A DNA stretch of 64,000 nt from contig SFDQ01000001.1 of assembly GCA_004558145.1 (NCBI GenBank), positions 434,001-498,000 of the forward strand. The letters are read 5' to 3'. The notes beneath the pieces were generated by a model that was not told where the DNA came from, ran no database searches, and saw nothing but the letters and a program-made list of their open reading frames with translations. Below are positions 39,351 to 47,765 of this stretch, in pieces (position 1 is the stretch's first letter; each line of letters starts with the position of its first letter). The position numbers and the translations under genes are program-made. Origin of the DNA: Oscillospiraceae bacterium. Lineage in GTDB: Bacteria > Bacillota_A > Clostridia > Oscillospirales > Ruminococcaceae.

Positions 39351-40163
39351 ATGAAGCAGACCCGGGCGCGGGATGCCGCGCTGCTGGCCGGCGCAGCGGC
39401 CCTCACCGCCGCGGGGCTGGGCCTCGCTTTCTACGCCGCGAAGCTGGAGCCCCGGCGGCTGACCGTCACCCGGCCGCCGCTGGAAAAAAAGCCGCCGCTG
39501 CGGGTGGTGTTTTTCAGCGACCTGCACATCCGTCGCGCCGGCGCGCCCGAGCGGCTGGAGGCGGTGGTGGAGCGCATCAACGCCCTGAAGCCCGACCTTG
39601 TGCTCTTCGGCGGCGACTTTTTCTCCAAATTCCTGCGGGACGCCTGGGCCCTGCCCTTCCCTGAGCTGGCACGGCAGCTGCGGCGCATCCGCGCCCCAAA
39701 AGGCAAGTACGCGGTGCTGGGCAACCACGACGTGCGGGAGGGCGCGCGCCCCTTCTTTGAACAGCTGTTCGAGGCGGGCGGCTTCACCGTTCTGTGGGAC
39801 CAGCTGGCCAGCCCCGCGCCGGGGGTGACCCTCTGCGGCCTTTCGCCCTACTCCGACGGGCGGGTGCTGCGGCGCATGCCTGCCGACGGCTGGCGCATCT
39901 GTCTGTGCCACATGCCGGACAAGGCCCGCTATCTGCCGCTGAAAAAGGCGGACCTGATGCTCAGCGGCCACAGCCACGCCGGTCAGGTGCGGCTGCCGGT
40001 GCTCACCCGGCTCATCCTGCCGCCGGGGGGCAAGTTCTACCCCTATGGCCTCTACCGGCCCCAGGGGCCGGGGGCGGCCCAGCTGTATGTCAGCCGGGGC
40101 ATCGGCATGAGCGGAGTGCCCTTCCGCTTCCTCGCGCCGCCGGAGCTGGTGGTGCTGGGCTGA
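39351..40163 (+). CDS. Metallophosphoesterase, membrane anchored (YkuE-like)
   Basis: 270-residue phosphoesterase with an N-terminal hydrophobic helix (about 10-28) and the calcineurin-type metal motifs FFSDLHI, FGGDFF, LGNHDV, then CLCHMP and SGHSHAGQVRLP. Related YkuE/YaeI enzymes are membrane-associated hydrolases of phosphodiester lipids such as UDP-diacylglucosamine-like substrates; the exact substrate here is unknown. ATG 2 nt after the degV stop. Confidence 0.9.
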   Translation: MKQTRARDAALLAGAAALTAAGLGLAFYAAKLEPRRLTVTRPPLEKKPPLRVVFFSDLHIRRAGAPERLEAVVERINALKPDLVLFGGDFFSKFLRDAWALPFPELARQLRRIRAPKGKYAVLGNHDVREGARPFFEQLFEAGGFTVLWDQLASPAPGVTLCGLSPYSDGRVLRRMPADGWRICLCHMPDKARYLPLKKADLMLSGHSHAGQVRLPVLTRLILPPGGKFYPYGLYRPQGPGAAQLYVSRGIGMSGVPFRFLAPPELVVLG

Positions 40164-40177
40164 AATTCGAGCGACCC

Positions 40178-40210
40178 ATCCGGGGCCCCGCCGGGGCCCC
40201 GGATTTTTTT
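40178..40210 (+). terminator. Terminator of the degV operon
   Basis: Perfect 12-bp stem ATCCGGGGCCCC with its complement (40193-40204), loop GCC, then seven T residues. Confidence 0.93.
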
Positions 40211-40295
40211 GCAAAAAAATGAACCGCCGCCCCTTTGGCGACGAATACAAAGCGAAACAGGCGTCTGGATCAAAACCAACAAGGAGGTGAGCCGC

Positions 40296-40829
40296 GTGCA
40301 GGCATGTCAGGTGGAGCAGCTGCTGGGCAGCTACGGAACAGAACTTTACCGCTATTGCCGGCGGCTGGCCGGGTTTGGCCCCGACGGAGAGGACCTCTAT
40401 CAGCAGACCTTCCTGCGGCTGCTGGAACTGGACCTGGTCCCGGACGAGGGCCGCAATCCCCGGGCGCTGCTTTACAGCGTGGCCACCGGCCTGTGGCGCA
40501 ACGAAGCGCGCAAGCGCGGCCGGCGGGCGGCCATCGCCCGGCCGGTGGAGCTGGACGGCGACGACCCGCCGCCCCTTGCCGGGGGCGAGGAGCCGGAGGC
40601 GGCGGCGCTGGCGGCGGCGGAAAACCGCGCCCTGGCCGCGGCGGTGGAGCGCCTGCCGGACAAGTACCGGGCGGCGGTGCTGCTGACCTACGGGGCCGAG
40701 CTTCCGCTGGAAGAGGTGGCCCGCATCGAAAAACTGCCCAAGGGCACGGTGAAGAGCCGGCTGCACAAGGCGCGGCTCTTGCTGAAAAAGGAAATGGAGG
40801 CGAGAGGCTATGGACGAGAAGAACTTTGA
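40296..40829 (+). CDS. ECF RNA polymerase sigma factor
   Basis: 177-residue ECF sigma factor. Region 2 at about 5-75 (YGTELYRYCRRLAGFGPDGEDLYQQTFLRLLEL) and region 4 from about 118 (LPDKYRAAVLLTYGAELPLEEVARIEKLPKGTVKSRLHKARLLLKKEM). Start is the GTG at 40296, 8 nt after AAGGAGG; a frame back to 40209 starts in the terminator. Overlaps the next gene by 20 nt. Unrelated in close sequence to the sigma factor at 12023-12505. Confidence 0.92.
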   Translation: MQACQVEQLLGSYGTELYRYCRRLAGFGPDGEDLYQQTFLRLLELDLVPDEGRNPRALLYSVATGLWRNEARKRGRRAAIARPVELDGDDPPPLAGGEEPEAAALAAAENRALAAAVERLPDKYRAAVLLTYGAELPLEEVARIEKLPKGTVKSRLHKARLLLKKEMEARGYGREEL

Positions 40830-41178
40830 CCGGCGGCTGACCGCCGCCCTGCAGACGGGCGAGGAGCCGGACGCAGAGCTGAACGCCGTTCTGAAGGCGC
40901 GCCTTTATCAAAAGGAGCGGGAGCTGCAAAGCCGCCCCGCCGCCCGGCGGGTGTCGCTGTGGTGGCTGCCCATGACCGCGAACCTCTTTGTCTGCGGGGT
41001 GCCCGCCCTCATCTTTGCCCTGCCCATCATGCCCCTGGCGGCCCATCTGGCGGCCTTCGCCCTGGGCTGGCTGGCGGTGGGCGGCGTGGTGATGACCTTC
41101 GTGGGCCTCAAATGCTCCGACCTCAAAGAGCAACTCACACTGGAACTGCCCCCGAAGGGCAGAAAGGAGATGTCCTGA
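40810..41178 (+). CDS. Putative anti-sigma or regulatory membrane protein
   Basis: 122 residues: a charged helical N-terminal domain of 45 residues (MDEKNFDRRLTAALQTGEEPDAELNAVLKARLYQKERE) followed by two transmembrane helices (about 50-72 and 80-102). This plan is common for the membrane partner of Clostridial ECF sigma factors. The coding overlap with the sigma factor gene and the immediate start of the next gene (TGAATG) support a single transcription unit. Role inferred from position. Confidence 0.65.
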   Translation: MDEKNFDRRLTAALQTGEEPDAELNAVLKARLYQKERELQSRPAARRVSLWWLPMTANLFVCGVPALIFALPIMPLAAHLAAFALGWLAVGGVVMTFVGLKCSDLKEQLTLELPPKGRKEMS

Positions 41179-41997
41179 ATGGCAGTCATGCCTCTTATCC
41201 TCATTTTCGTCTTCCTTATGCTGGCCGGCCTGCTGGGGCTGGCGTTCACCGTGCTCAGCTGCGTCTGGCTCTACCGGGACAGCCGCCTTCACGGCCAGCC
41301 CCCCGCCCTGTGGGTGCTGCTGGCGGTGTTTGCCGGCCCCATCATCGCCCTGCTGCTCTACTTCATCTTCGGCCGCAAGCAGGCGCTGGAGCCCTGTGAA
41401 AGCTGCGGCGCACCCCTCACCCGGGCGGACCGCTTCTGCTCCGCCTGCGGCGCGGCCAACAGCCATTACGGCGAGCCCGCCCCCAAAACGAAACTGGGCG
41501 CGCTGGGCAAGGCGGCCGTCGCCTGCGGCCTTGTCAGCGTGGTGTGCATGGCGGGGCTGCTGGTGGGGATGTTCGTCTACGCCTTCTCCGCCGGGAGCAC
41601 GCCCCTTGTGACCACCGGGGGCTCCGCCATCGTGGCGGGCCTGCCCATCGAGAGCGCCGCGGACATGAACAGCGGCTGGGTCATCATGAATGTGGAGGGC
41701 CACCGGGACGGGGTGTGGACCTTCTCCATGAACAAGACCAGCGACGGCTACCACACCTCCGGCCGCTTTGACCTGGACGACCCCCACGACCGCATCCTTG
41801 CGGTGGACGTGACCTGCGAGGGCGAGGCCCTGGAGCTGGAGGTCATCCAGAACGGCGAGACCATTTATACCGAGACCATCAGCGGCGCGGACGGCGTGCA
41901 GTACTTCTCCCTTGCCGACCTTGCCCCCGGCACGGTGAAGCTGCGGGTGGTGAACCACGGCGCCACCGACATCAACGGGCGCGTGTGGGTGGAGTGA
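41179..41997 (+). CDS. Membrane protein with PLDc_N-like start, zinc ribbon and extracytoplasmic domain
   Basis: 272 residues. Two helices at about 5-30 and 42-62 with the ALWVLLAVFAGPIIALLLYFIFGR segment typical of PLDc_N domains, then a zinc ribbon CESCGAPLTRADRFCSACGA (Cys pairs at about 74/77 and 92/95), a third transmembrane helix (about 112-135) and a 130-residue outside domain rich in beta strands (VWTFSMNKTSDGYHTSGRF). Probably an output or sensor of the sigma-factor operon; not recognised as a whole. Confidence 0.75.
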   Translation: MAVMPLILIFVFLMLAGLLGLAFTVLSCVWLYRDSRLHGQPPALWVLLAVFAGPIIALLLYFIFGRKQALEPCESCGAPLTRADRFCSACGAANSHYGEPAPKTKLGALGKAAVACGLVSVVCMAGLLVGMFVYAFSAGSTPLVTTGGSAIVAGLPIESAADMNSGWVIMNVEGHRDGVWTFSMNKTSDGYHTSGRFDLDDPHDRILAVDVTCEGEALELEVIQNGETIYTETISGADGVQYFSLADLAPGTVKLRVVNHGATDINGRVWVE

Positions 41998-42029
41998 GCC
42001 TCAGGGCCGCCCCCCTTTCCCGAACAAAA

Positions 42030-42065
42030 AGCAGGCACTCATCAATGAGTGCCTGCTCTTTTTTT
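42030..42065. terminator. Bidirectional terminator before the GntR gene
   Basis: Perfect 13-bp stem AGCAGGCACTCAT with ATGAGTGCCTGCT, loop CA, flanked by AAAAA and TTTTTTT. Confidence 0.93.
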
Positions 42066-42798
42066 ATTCGATATGGGAGCGGATGGTGAAGGGGTGGCTG
42101 TCTGAAATGATCAGCTCGTCGTTGTAGTAGATCACATCCCCCGCGGCATCCAGCACCCACTGGAACACCCCCAGCAGAGGCTTGTCCGGTTCGATGTGCA
42201 GATACCGGGCCTGTTCAGCGGTGGGATACTGCACCCGGAATTCGTCGATGTAGTTCCGCGGAAGGACGTTCATCTCTTCGGCGAGGAAGCCAAAGATGGA
42301 GCGGTTGTCGAGCTGCATGCCCAGTAGCATCTCGTATTTCATCGGAAAATAATCTTCCTCATAGATGGCCGGCTGGTCATCCACATACCGGATACGCACC
42401 AGACGCACCATTCTGGTGGGGCCGTCGAGTTTCAGCCTGCGCATCAGTTCGCCCTGGACGGTGATCACCGAGTTGGCAACCACTTTCGTGCTGGGCCGGC
42501 GGTTCTTGTTCAGGCAGGACACAGTGAAGCTGTGTTCCTTCACCACCACGTCTTCCATAAACGCCGGGAAGTTCACATAGGTGCCCTTGCCCTGCCTGCG
42601 GGACAACACCCCGTTCTTCACCAGCATATCCACCGCGCGGCGCACCGTGACACGGCTCACGTTGTAGTGCTTGCTCATCTCCGCCTCTGACATGACCTTG
42701 TCGCCGTACCGCAGCTCGCCCGCGTTCACGGCGTCTTCGATCTGCTGAGCCACCTGCTGGTAAAGCGGCGTCATACTGTGCGTATCCAATGGCATCAT
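42064..42798 (-). CDS. GntR/HutC-family regulator with UTRA domain
   Basis: 244 residues. N-terminal winged helix (about 10-75: LYQQVAQQIEDAVNAGELRYGDKVMSEAEMSKHYNVSRVTVRRAVDMLVKNGVLSRRQGKGTYV) and a C-terminal UTRA ligand-binding domain (about 90-235) with KLDGPTRMVRLVRIRYVDDQPAIYEEDYFP. UTRA regulators bind sugar phosphates or other small metabolites. It is the last gene of the minus-strand operon that starts with the PfkB kinase and probably controls the divergent promoters at 44452-44582. ATG at 42798. Confidence 0.92.
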   Translation of the reverse strand: MMPLDTHSMTPLYQQVAQQIEDAVNAGELRYGDKVMSEAEMSKHYNVSRVTVRRAVDMLVKNGVLSRRQGKGTYVNFPAFMEDVVVKEHSFTVSCLNKNRRPSTKVVANSVITVQGELMRRLKLDGPTRMVRLVRIRYVDDQPAIYEEDYFPMKYEMLLGMQLDNRSIFGFLAEEMNVLPRNYIDEFRVQYPTAEQARYLHIEPDKPLLGVFQWVLDAAGDVIYYNDELIISDSHPFTIRSHIE

Positions 42799-42888
42799 TC
42801 TACCGTTTCACCTCAACCAGTTTTGCTGCATCTTATTTGCCACACCTTCATTTTAACAGAAATCATTCTTTTTTTCCACCACACAGCG

Positions 42889-43380
42889 TTATTTCTCCGG
42901 CGCTTCCACCGTGACGGGCCCGCCCTCGATGGGCTGCCACTCCGTAGGCTCGCCCCGGTACACGTTGGCCATCCAGTAATAGCGGCCCTCCGAATACAGC
43001 CCATGGGACGCGCTGTGCCACACGCCCCGTTCCAGCACCGCCACATAGCCCTTGGGAACGATCACGGCCTGCACGTCCTTCGCGTGGGGGCGCGGCGCCT
43101 CGCTGGCGGGCGCCACCAGAAAGACGATGGGCTGGTCCGCGGGCATCTGAACTTCCTGGGTGTGGAAATGTCGTTCCATCTCCTGCGCGGTGAACGGCAC
43201 GCCGCAGCTCTCCGTGCAGCCCAGGCTGGCGAGGGTGTCGATCACCGGCTGGCCTGTGCAGACGTCGGTATAGTCCGGCGTGTCGGTGTAATGCAGGCCC
43301 TCGCCCCCTTCGCACATGTTGAGCAGCCTGCCGTAGGGCGCAAAGTCGATGTCTCTTGCATCCACTGCTTTCAATATCAT
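42889..43380 (-). CDS. Cupin-fold protein, AllA (ureidoglycolate lyase)/DUF4867-like
   Basis: 163 residues. FAPYGRLLNMCEG near the start, FHTQEVQMPADQPIVFLVAP in the middle and VPKGYVAVLERGVWHSASHGL with YYWMANVY near the end follow the pattern of the AllA/DUF4867 cupin family, in which a glutamate/histidine-lined barrel holds the substrate. Ureidoglycolate lyase activity is not shown; no other allantoin gene is present. GGAGG before the ATG at 43380. It lies between the kinase and the GntR gene and is likely to act on the substrate of the ECF transporter or on its phosphorylated form. Confidence 0.7.
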   Translation of the reverse strand: MILKAVDARDIDFAPYGRLLNMCEGGEGLHYTDTPDYTDVCTGQPVIDTLASLGCTESCGVPFTAQEMERHFHTQEVQMPADQPIVFLVAPASEAPRPHAKDVQAVIVPKGYVAVLERGVWHSASHGLYSEGRYYWMANVYRGEPTEWQPIEGGPVTVEAPEK

Positions 43381-43424
43381 ATCGTTTCCTCCCTTTGGCT
43401 GCCGGGCAGTCAGCGCCGCCCGGC

Positions 43425-44420
43425 TCACAGTCCCTTTTGCTGTCTTTCCAGGATCCCCAGCTCTTCCAGCTGGCCGGCCATGTGCGCCTGGCCGCGCCGG
43501 CGCATGAACTCCAGCACCGGGCCCGCGCCCACCGCGCCGCTGCGCGCGCCGAGGCCCGTGATGGAAAGCGACGCCGCGTGGGCGGCAAACGTTCCGGCCA
43601 GAAGGGGGTCCTCACACAGCTCCATCACGCTGACGAAGCTGCTGCAATAGGTATCGCCCGCCCCGGTCACATCCACCACGTCCACCGGCACGGCGGGGAT
43701 GTCGATCGTTCTGTCCGGGCAGTAGATGCGGCTGCCCTGCTCCGCCAGCGTCACCACCAGAATGCCAACGCCGCTTTGCAGGATGTCGTTCTTTGTACTC
43801 TCTTCCGAGCGGCCTGCGCGAAGGCGCTGGAAGCCGATCTCGTTCATAAACAGGATGTCGGTGCACGCAAAATAGGGGTGCATGTCCTCCGGCATGTCCG
43901 CCACGTCAATGTCGCAGCACACCCGGGCGCCGGCCTTCTTCCACTGCTCCATCACCTGATGGCCGGTCAGCGAGCCGCAGCGCAGGTGGCGCACTTCGCA
44001 GTAATTCGAATACACCGTGCTGGCGCCGCAGATCATTTCCTGCGTCGCCTGGGGGATCTCCATGGTCCGCAGCTGGGTGTCGATGATGAATACGGTGTGC
44101 TCGTGCTCTTCTTTCGACAAAAAGATCAGGCACTTCGAGTCCTTCAGGCTGTCGTCATAGATGATGTACTCGGTGCCGATGCCGGCCTGCCGCAGATTTT
44201 GGCACAGCCTGGTGGTTATGTCGCCGTGATTCAGCGCGGAGACGAACTGCGTTCTGCCCCCGAAGGAAGCATACACCGCAGCGGCGTTCGCCACCATCCC
44301 GCCCATCTGGGCCGGCAGCAGCTTTGTGCCCACCTTCTCCTTCACCGACGGGAACCGTTCCACCTCATAGTATTCGTCCAGCGCCACGTCGCCCACGAAC
44401 ACGGTGTATTCCTGCTTCAT
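43425..44420 (-). CDS. PfkB-family carbohydrate/nucleoside kinase
   Basis: 331-residue ribokinase-fold kinase. Conserved start VFVGDVALDEYY, MGGMVANAAAVYASFG (substrate lid region), TLAEQGSRIY and the catalytic anion-hole motif VDVTGAGDTYCSSF with the base Asp. It phosphorylates an unknown alcohol, probably imported by the divergently encoded ECF transporter. ATG at 44420 with GGAGG 7 nt upstream; the GTG before it (44423) is less likely. First gene of the three-gene minus-strand operon. Confidence 0.88.
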   Translation of the reverse strand: MKQEYTVFVGDVALDEYYEVERFPSVKEKVGTKLLPAQMGGMVANAAAVYASFGGRTQFVSALNHGDITTRLCQNLRQAGIGTEYIIYDDSLKDSKCLIFLSKEEHEHTVFIIDTQLRTMEIPQATQEMICGASTVYSNYCEVRHLRCGSLTGHQVMEQWKKAGARVCCDIDVADMPEDMHPYFACTDILFMNEIGFQRLRAGRSEESTKNDILQSGVGILVVTLAEQGSRIYCPDRTIDIPAVPVDVVDVTGAGDTYCSSFVSVMELCEDPLLAGTFAAHAASLSITGLGARSGAVGAGPVLEFMRRRGQAHMAGQLEELGILERQQKGL

Positions 44421-44451
44421 CACACGCCCTCCTTTGTGAATGCGGTCGGTT

Positions 44452-44490
44452 TGATAGCCCTATCATAGCACGAGAAATATACATTTGCAA
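44452..44490 (-). promoter_or_regulatory. Promoter of the PfkB operon with overlapping palindrome
   Basis: TTGCAA (44485-44490), 17 nt, TATGAT (44462-44467) on the minus strand. The palindrome TGATAG-CC-CTATCA (44452-44465) overlaps the -10 and the start point: a candidate GntR operator. Confidence 0.65.
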
Positions 44491-44518
44491 CAAAATCGTA
44501 TTATTTTTTATTATTTTA

Positions 44519-44547
44519 TTGATTAAATTCACAACATGTGTTAACAT
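44519..44547 (+). promoter_or_regulatory. Promoter of the ECF transporter operon
   Basis: TTGATT (44519-44524), 17 nt, TAACAT (44542-44547), in an AT-rich divergent region. Confidence 0.6.
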
Positions 44548-44559
44548 ATCTCTAACAAA

Positions 44560-44582
44560 CGATCTGGGGTGCTGCCAGATCG
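44560..44582 (+). promoter_or_regulatory. Perfect inverted repeat in the ECF operon leader
   Basis: CGATCTGG-N7-CCAGATCG just downstream of the predicted start of the ECF operon; either an operator or an RNA hairpin. No T-run follows. Confidence 0.5.
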
Positions 44583-44618
44583 GTTATCCATCGTTATCAG
44601 AACTTAAGGAGGATCATT

Positions 44619-45230
44619 ATGTCGCAGACAACGAAACAGAAAAGTGTTAGCAAAATGGCGTTTTTCCTGCTCCCCCTCGGCATTGCGGTAAACTTCATCG
44701 GCGGGCAGATCGCCACCCTGCTGAACCTGCCCATCTATCTGGACGCCATCGGCACCATGGTGGTGGCCGCACTGTGCGGGCCGTTCTACAGCGTGGCCAC
44801 CGCGCTCATCACCGGGCTTTTGATGTCCATCACCCACCCCACCAACCTGATCTATATCGGCAACTACCTGGCGGTCGGCCTGTTCTCGGGCCTGTTTGCT
44901 TATTGGGGCTTCTACAAGAACGTCTGGAAGTCCTGCATTGCGGGCGCCGTAGTGGGCCTGTTCTGCGGCATCGCCGGCTCCATCGTCACCGTGGCGGTGC
45001 TGGGCGGCTACAGTGCCAGCATCCGCGGCATCATCACCGCCTTCCTGGCCCAGACCTTCTCTCTGTCCATCCCTGTGGCGAACATGCTGTCCGAGATCTC
45101 CACGGACATCCTGGACAAGATCCCCTCGGCCATCATCACTTTCCTGCTGGTGTTCCGCATCCCCAACAAATTCCTTCTGAAGCTCCCCTACGGCGACAGA
45201 TATATCCGGGACGTCAAAAAAGCGTCCTGA
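44619..45230 (+). CDS. ECF transporter substrate-binding (S) component, unknown substrate
   Basis: 203-residue membrane protein with about six transmembrane helices. The first helix has the small-residue pattern (PLGIAVNFIGGQIATLLNLPIYLDAIGTMVVAALCGP) by which S components contact the T subunit. The family resembles unassigned ECF S proteins rather than RibU, ThiT, BioY or FolT. AAGGAGG 5 nt before the ATG. It is the first gene of S-T-A-A'-btpA, so this is a dedicated (group I) transporter with its own energy module. Confidence 0.82.
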   Translation: MSQTTKQKSVSKMAFFLLPLGIAVNFIGGQIATLLNLPIYLDAIGTMVVAALCGPFYSVATALITGLLMSITHPTNLIYIGNYLAVGLFSGLFAYWGFYKNVWKSCIAGAVVGLFCGIAGSIVTVAVLGGYSASIRGIITAFLAQTFSLSIPVANMLSEISTDILDKIPSAIITFLLVFRIPNKFLLKLPYGDRYIRDVKKAS

Positions 45231-45324
45231 GTGCACAACGAGCCGGATCATCAAACAACGTCTTCCAAGGCAGGCCTTGAACGGACAAACGGGCGGCCCT
45301 GCGAGGCGCAACTGGGTGTAAACT

Positions 45325-46110
45325 ATGAATACTGAATTTATCGATTCCTTCCGCAGGCCGAAGCTGCACGGGAATTTTGTTCTGGACCTGAACCCCTTTT
45401 CAAAACTGAACCTATGCGTGCTGATCGCCGCCTTTGCCGGGGTGGCGGGCGGCGTGGTCTCCTCGCTGGTCGCCATCCTGTTGTACATTGCCATCACTGC
45501 CTGGGCGGGATGCCTGAAAAAGTTCTGGGGCCTGTTCTGGAAAGTGGGGGCGCTGCTCTTCTTCTTCATCTTCATGATCCGCTCCGCCTTCTGGCCCGGC
45601 ACCACCCTTCTGTTCGAGTGGTGGATCGTGCACTGGACGGTGGAGGGCATGCAGAACGGCCTGTGGTTTTCCCTGCTGGTGATCCAGATCTGCGGTGCGG
45701 TAATGCTGTTCTACAACATCACCCCCATGAAGGACCTCATGTACTCCATCGAGATGCTGGGCGCCTCCCATTCGGCTTCCTACGTCATCCTGTCTTCCAT
45801 GCAGACCATCACGGACCTGGGCAAGGCCTCCAACGTCATCATGGACTCGCAGAGCGCGCGGGGCATCGAGACGAAGGGCAATCTGAAAACGCGCTTCAAG
45901 GCGTTCATCCCCATCCTGGGGCCGCTGGTCCTGGGGGCCATCGGCGCCACCGAAGAAAAAACCATCGCCATGGAAACGCGCGCATTTTCGGCCAACAAGC
46001 ACACCACCCACGTGTATGAACTGCGCAAGGCTCCCGTTTGGGAAAAGGCGGTCTGCATCCTTTTGGATGTGGCGCTCATTGCCACCGTGGTATGGAGGAT
46101 CGCAGCATGA
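45325..46110 (+). CDS. ecfT: ECF transporter transmembrane (T) component
   Basis: 261-residue EcfT with five to six helices. The coupling helices carry SQSARGIETKGNLKTR and ETRAFSANKHTT, corresponding to the conserved A-R-G and R-A-F/G motifs that dock in the ATPases. The ribosome site is weak (GGGTG), and 94 nt separate it from the S gene, so its expression may be lower or coupled. The stop overlaps the next start (ATGA). Confidence 0.9.
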   Translation: MNTEFIDSFRRPKLHGNFVLDLNPFSKLNLCVLIAAFAGVAGGVVSSLVAILLYIAITAWAGCLKKFWGLFWKVGALLFFFIFMIRSAFWPGTTLLFEWWIVHWTVEGMQNGLWFSLLVIQICGAVMLFYNITPMKDLMYSIEMLGASHSASYVILSSMQTITDLGKASNVIMDSQSARGIETKGNLKTRFKAFIPILGPLVLGAIGATEEKTIAMETRAFSANKHTTHVYELRKAPVWEKAVCILLDVALIATVVWRIAA

Positions 46111-46952
46111 ACAGCATCGTATTGAAGGATATCACCTACCGCTATCCCCTGACGGATTTTGACGCCCTGCACAATGTCAGCTTTCAGTTCGAGGCCGGCA
46201 AGTTTTACGGCATCATCGGGCCGAACGGTGCGGGCAAAACCACCCTGTGCAGCCTTGTGAAGGGGCTCATCCCCAGCTTCTTCCAGGGCGATCTGTCCGG
46301 CGAGGTGTCCATTCTGGGCAAGCCCATGGCGGACTGGGATGAGAGCGAACTCACCTCCCGGGTGGGCTACATCTTCCAAAACCCCTTCACCCAGATCAGC
46401 GGCGTGAAGGACACGGTGTTCGAGGAAATCGCAATCGGCCTTGAGAACCTGTGCATGCCCAAGGACGAGATCATCGAGCGCGTGGTGAACATCGTGCAGC
46501 TGATCGGCATCGAGGACCTGATCGAGCTGAACCCCAACGAGCTTTCCGGCGGGCAGCGCCAGCGTGTGGCCTTTGCCTCCATTCTGGCGATGGACTGCGA
46601 CATCTATGTGATCGACGAGCCCACGTCGCAGCTGGACCCCGAAGGCACCGAAAAGGTGTTTCAGATCATTGCGGCGCTGAAAAAGCAGAAAAAGACCGTG
46701 CTCCTTGTGGAGCACAAGATCGACCTGCTGGCCCAGTACGCCGACGAGATGATCGTGATGGAAAAGGGGACCATTCTCAAGAGCGGCCCCACCGCCCAGG
46801 TGCTGACCGACCTCTCCCTGCTGGACCACGAGGTGGTGCTGCCGCAGACGGTGCTGTTCGCGCGGGACATGGCGAACGCCGGCAAGCCGCTTCGCGAGAC
46901 GCCGATCACACTGGAGCAGGCCCGCAGCCTTGTGCTGGAAAGGGGGAAATGA
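46107..46952 (+). CDS. ECF transporter ATPase A
   Basis: 281-residue ABC ATPase. Walker A GPNGAGKT (38-45), Q loop FQNPFTQ (90-96), signature LSGGQRQ (146-152), Walker B IYVIDEPT (166-173), and H loop His in LLVEHKID; EcfA-type Q-helix region FQNPFTQISG is present. Start ATG at 46107 with TGGAGG upstream; the longer frame to 46038 lies in ecfT. It pairs with the second ATPase, 3 nt downstream. Confidence 0.93.
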   Translation: MNSIVLKDITYRYPLTDFDALHNVSFQFEAGKFYGIIGPNGAGKTTLCSLVKGLIPSFFQGDLSGEVSILGKPMADWDESELTSRVGYIFQNPFTQISGVKDTVFEEIAIGLENLCMPKDEIIERVVNIVQLIGIEDLIELNPNELSGGQRQRVAFASILAMDCDIYVIDEPTSQLDPEGTEKVFQIIAALKKQKKTVLLVEHKIDLLAQYADEMIVMEKGTILKSGPTAQVLTDLSLLDHEVVLPQTVLFARDMANAGKPLRETPITLEQARSLVLERGK

Positions 46953-46955
46953 GCC

Positions 46956-47750
46956 ATGGGATGCATTGAATTTCGGAACGCGTCCTTCCGCTACGCCAAC
47001 GGCACACTTGCCAACGAGTCGCTGGATCTGCACATCGAAGAGGGCGAGCGGGTAGCCATCATCGGCCAGAACGGCGCAGGCAAGACCACGGCCGTCAAAA
47101 TGATGAACGGCCTTCACAAGCCCACCGGAGGCGACGTTCTGGTGAACGGCGTCAATACGAAGGACCGCACGACGGCCCAGATCTCCCACATGGTGGGCTA
47201 CGTTTTCCAGAACCCCGACGACCAAATCTTCAACACAACGGTGCGCGGCGAGCTGGAGTTCTGGCCCCGGTATCAGAAACTTCCCCAGGAGGAGATCGAC
47301 GCGCGGGTCCAGCGGGCGGTGCAGATGACGGACATCGGCCCCTATCTGGAGCTGAACCCCTATGAGATCCCCTACTCCACCAAAAAATTTGTGTCCATCG
47401 CCGCCATTCTGGCCATCCAGACGCCCTATCTGGTGCTGGACGAGCCGACGGCCGGCCAGGACATGCACGGCGTGAACTGCCTGGTGAAGATCATGGACAT
47501 TCTTCGTTCCGAAGGACGCAGCGTCGTCGTGATCACCCACGACATGGAGTTCGTGGCCAGGAACTTTGACCGCGTCATCGTCATGGCGCACCGCCACATC
47601 ATCGCCGACGGGCCGGTGCAGCAGATCTTTCAAAACGACGACATCCTGCGTCAGGCCGCAATCAAAAAACCGCAGATCGGCCAGCTTGCCGCCAGTCTGG
47701 GCCACCCTGACATCCTGTTCAGTGAAGACCTTGTCAACATTTTAGATTGA
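46956..47750 (+). CDS. ECF transporter ATPase A' with degenerate signature
   Basis: 264-residue ABC ATPase. Walker A GQNGAGKT (37-44), Q loop FQNPDDQ (84-90), Walker B YLVLDEPT (158-165) and H loop THDM (194-197) are intact. The signature, LSGGQ in most members, reads IPYSTKKF (138-145), so this subunit probably cannot complete one of the two composite sites. The two-ATPase pair would then work with a single competent site. It starts 3 nt after the first ATPase. Confidence 0.9.
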   Translation: MGCIEFRNASFRYANGTLANESLDLHIEEGERVAIIGQNGAGKTTAVKMMNGLHKPTGGDVLVNGVNTKDRTTAQISHMVGYVFQNPDDQIFNTTVRGELEFWPRYQKLPQEEIDARVQRAVQMTDIGPYLELNPYEIPYSTKKFVSIAAILAIQTPYLVLDEPTAGQDMHGVNCLVKIMDILRSEGRSVVVITHDMEFVARNFDRVIVMAHRHIIADGPVQQIFQNDDILRQAAIKKPQIGQLAASLGHPDILFSEDLVNILD

Positions 47751-47765
47751 GGAAGCGTTTTACTT

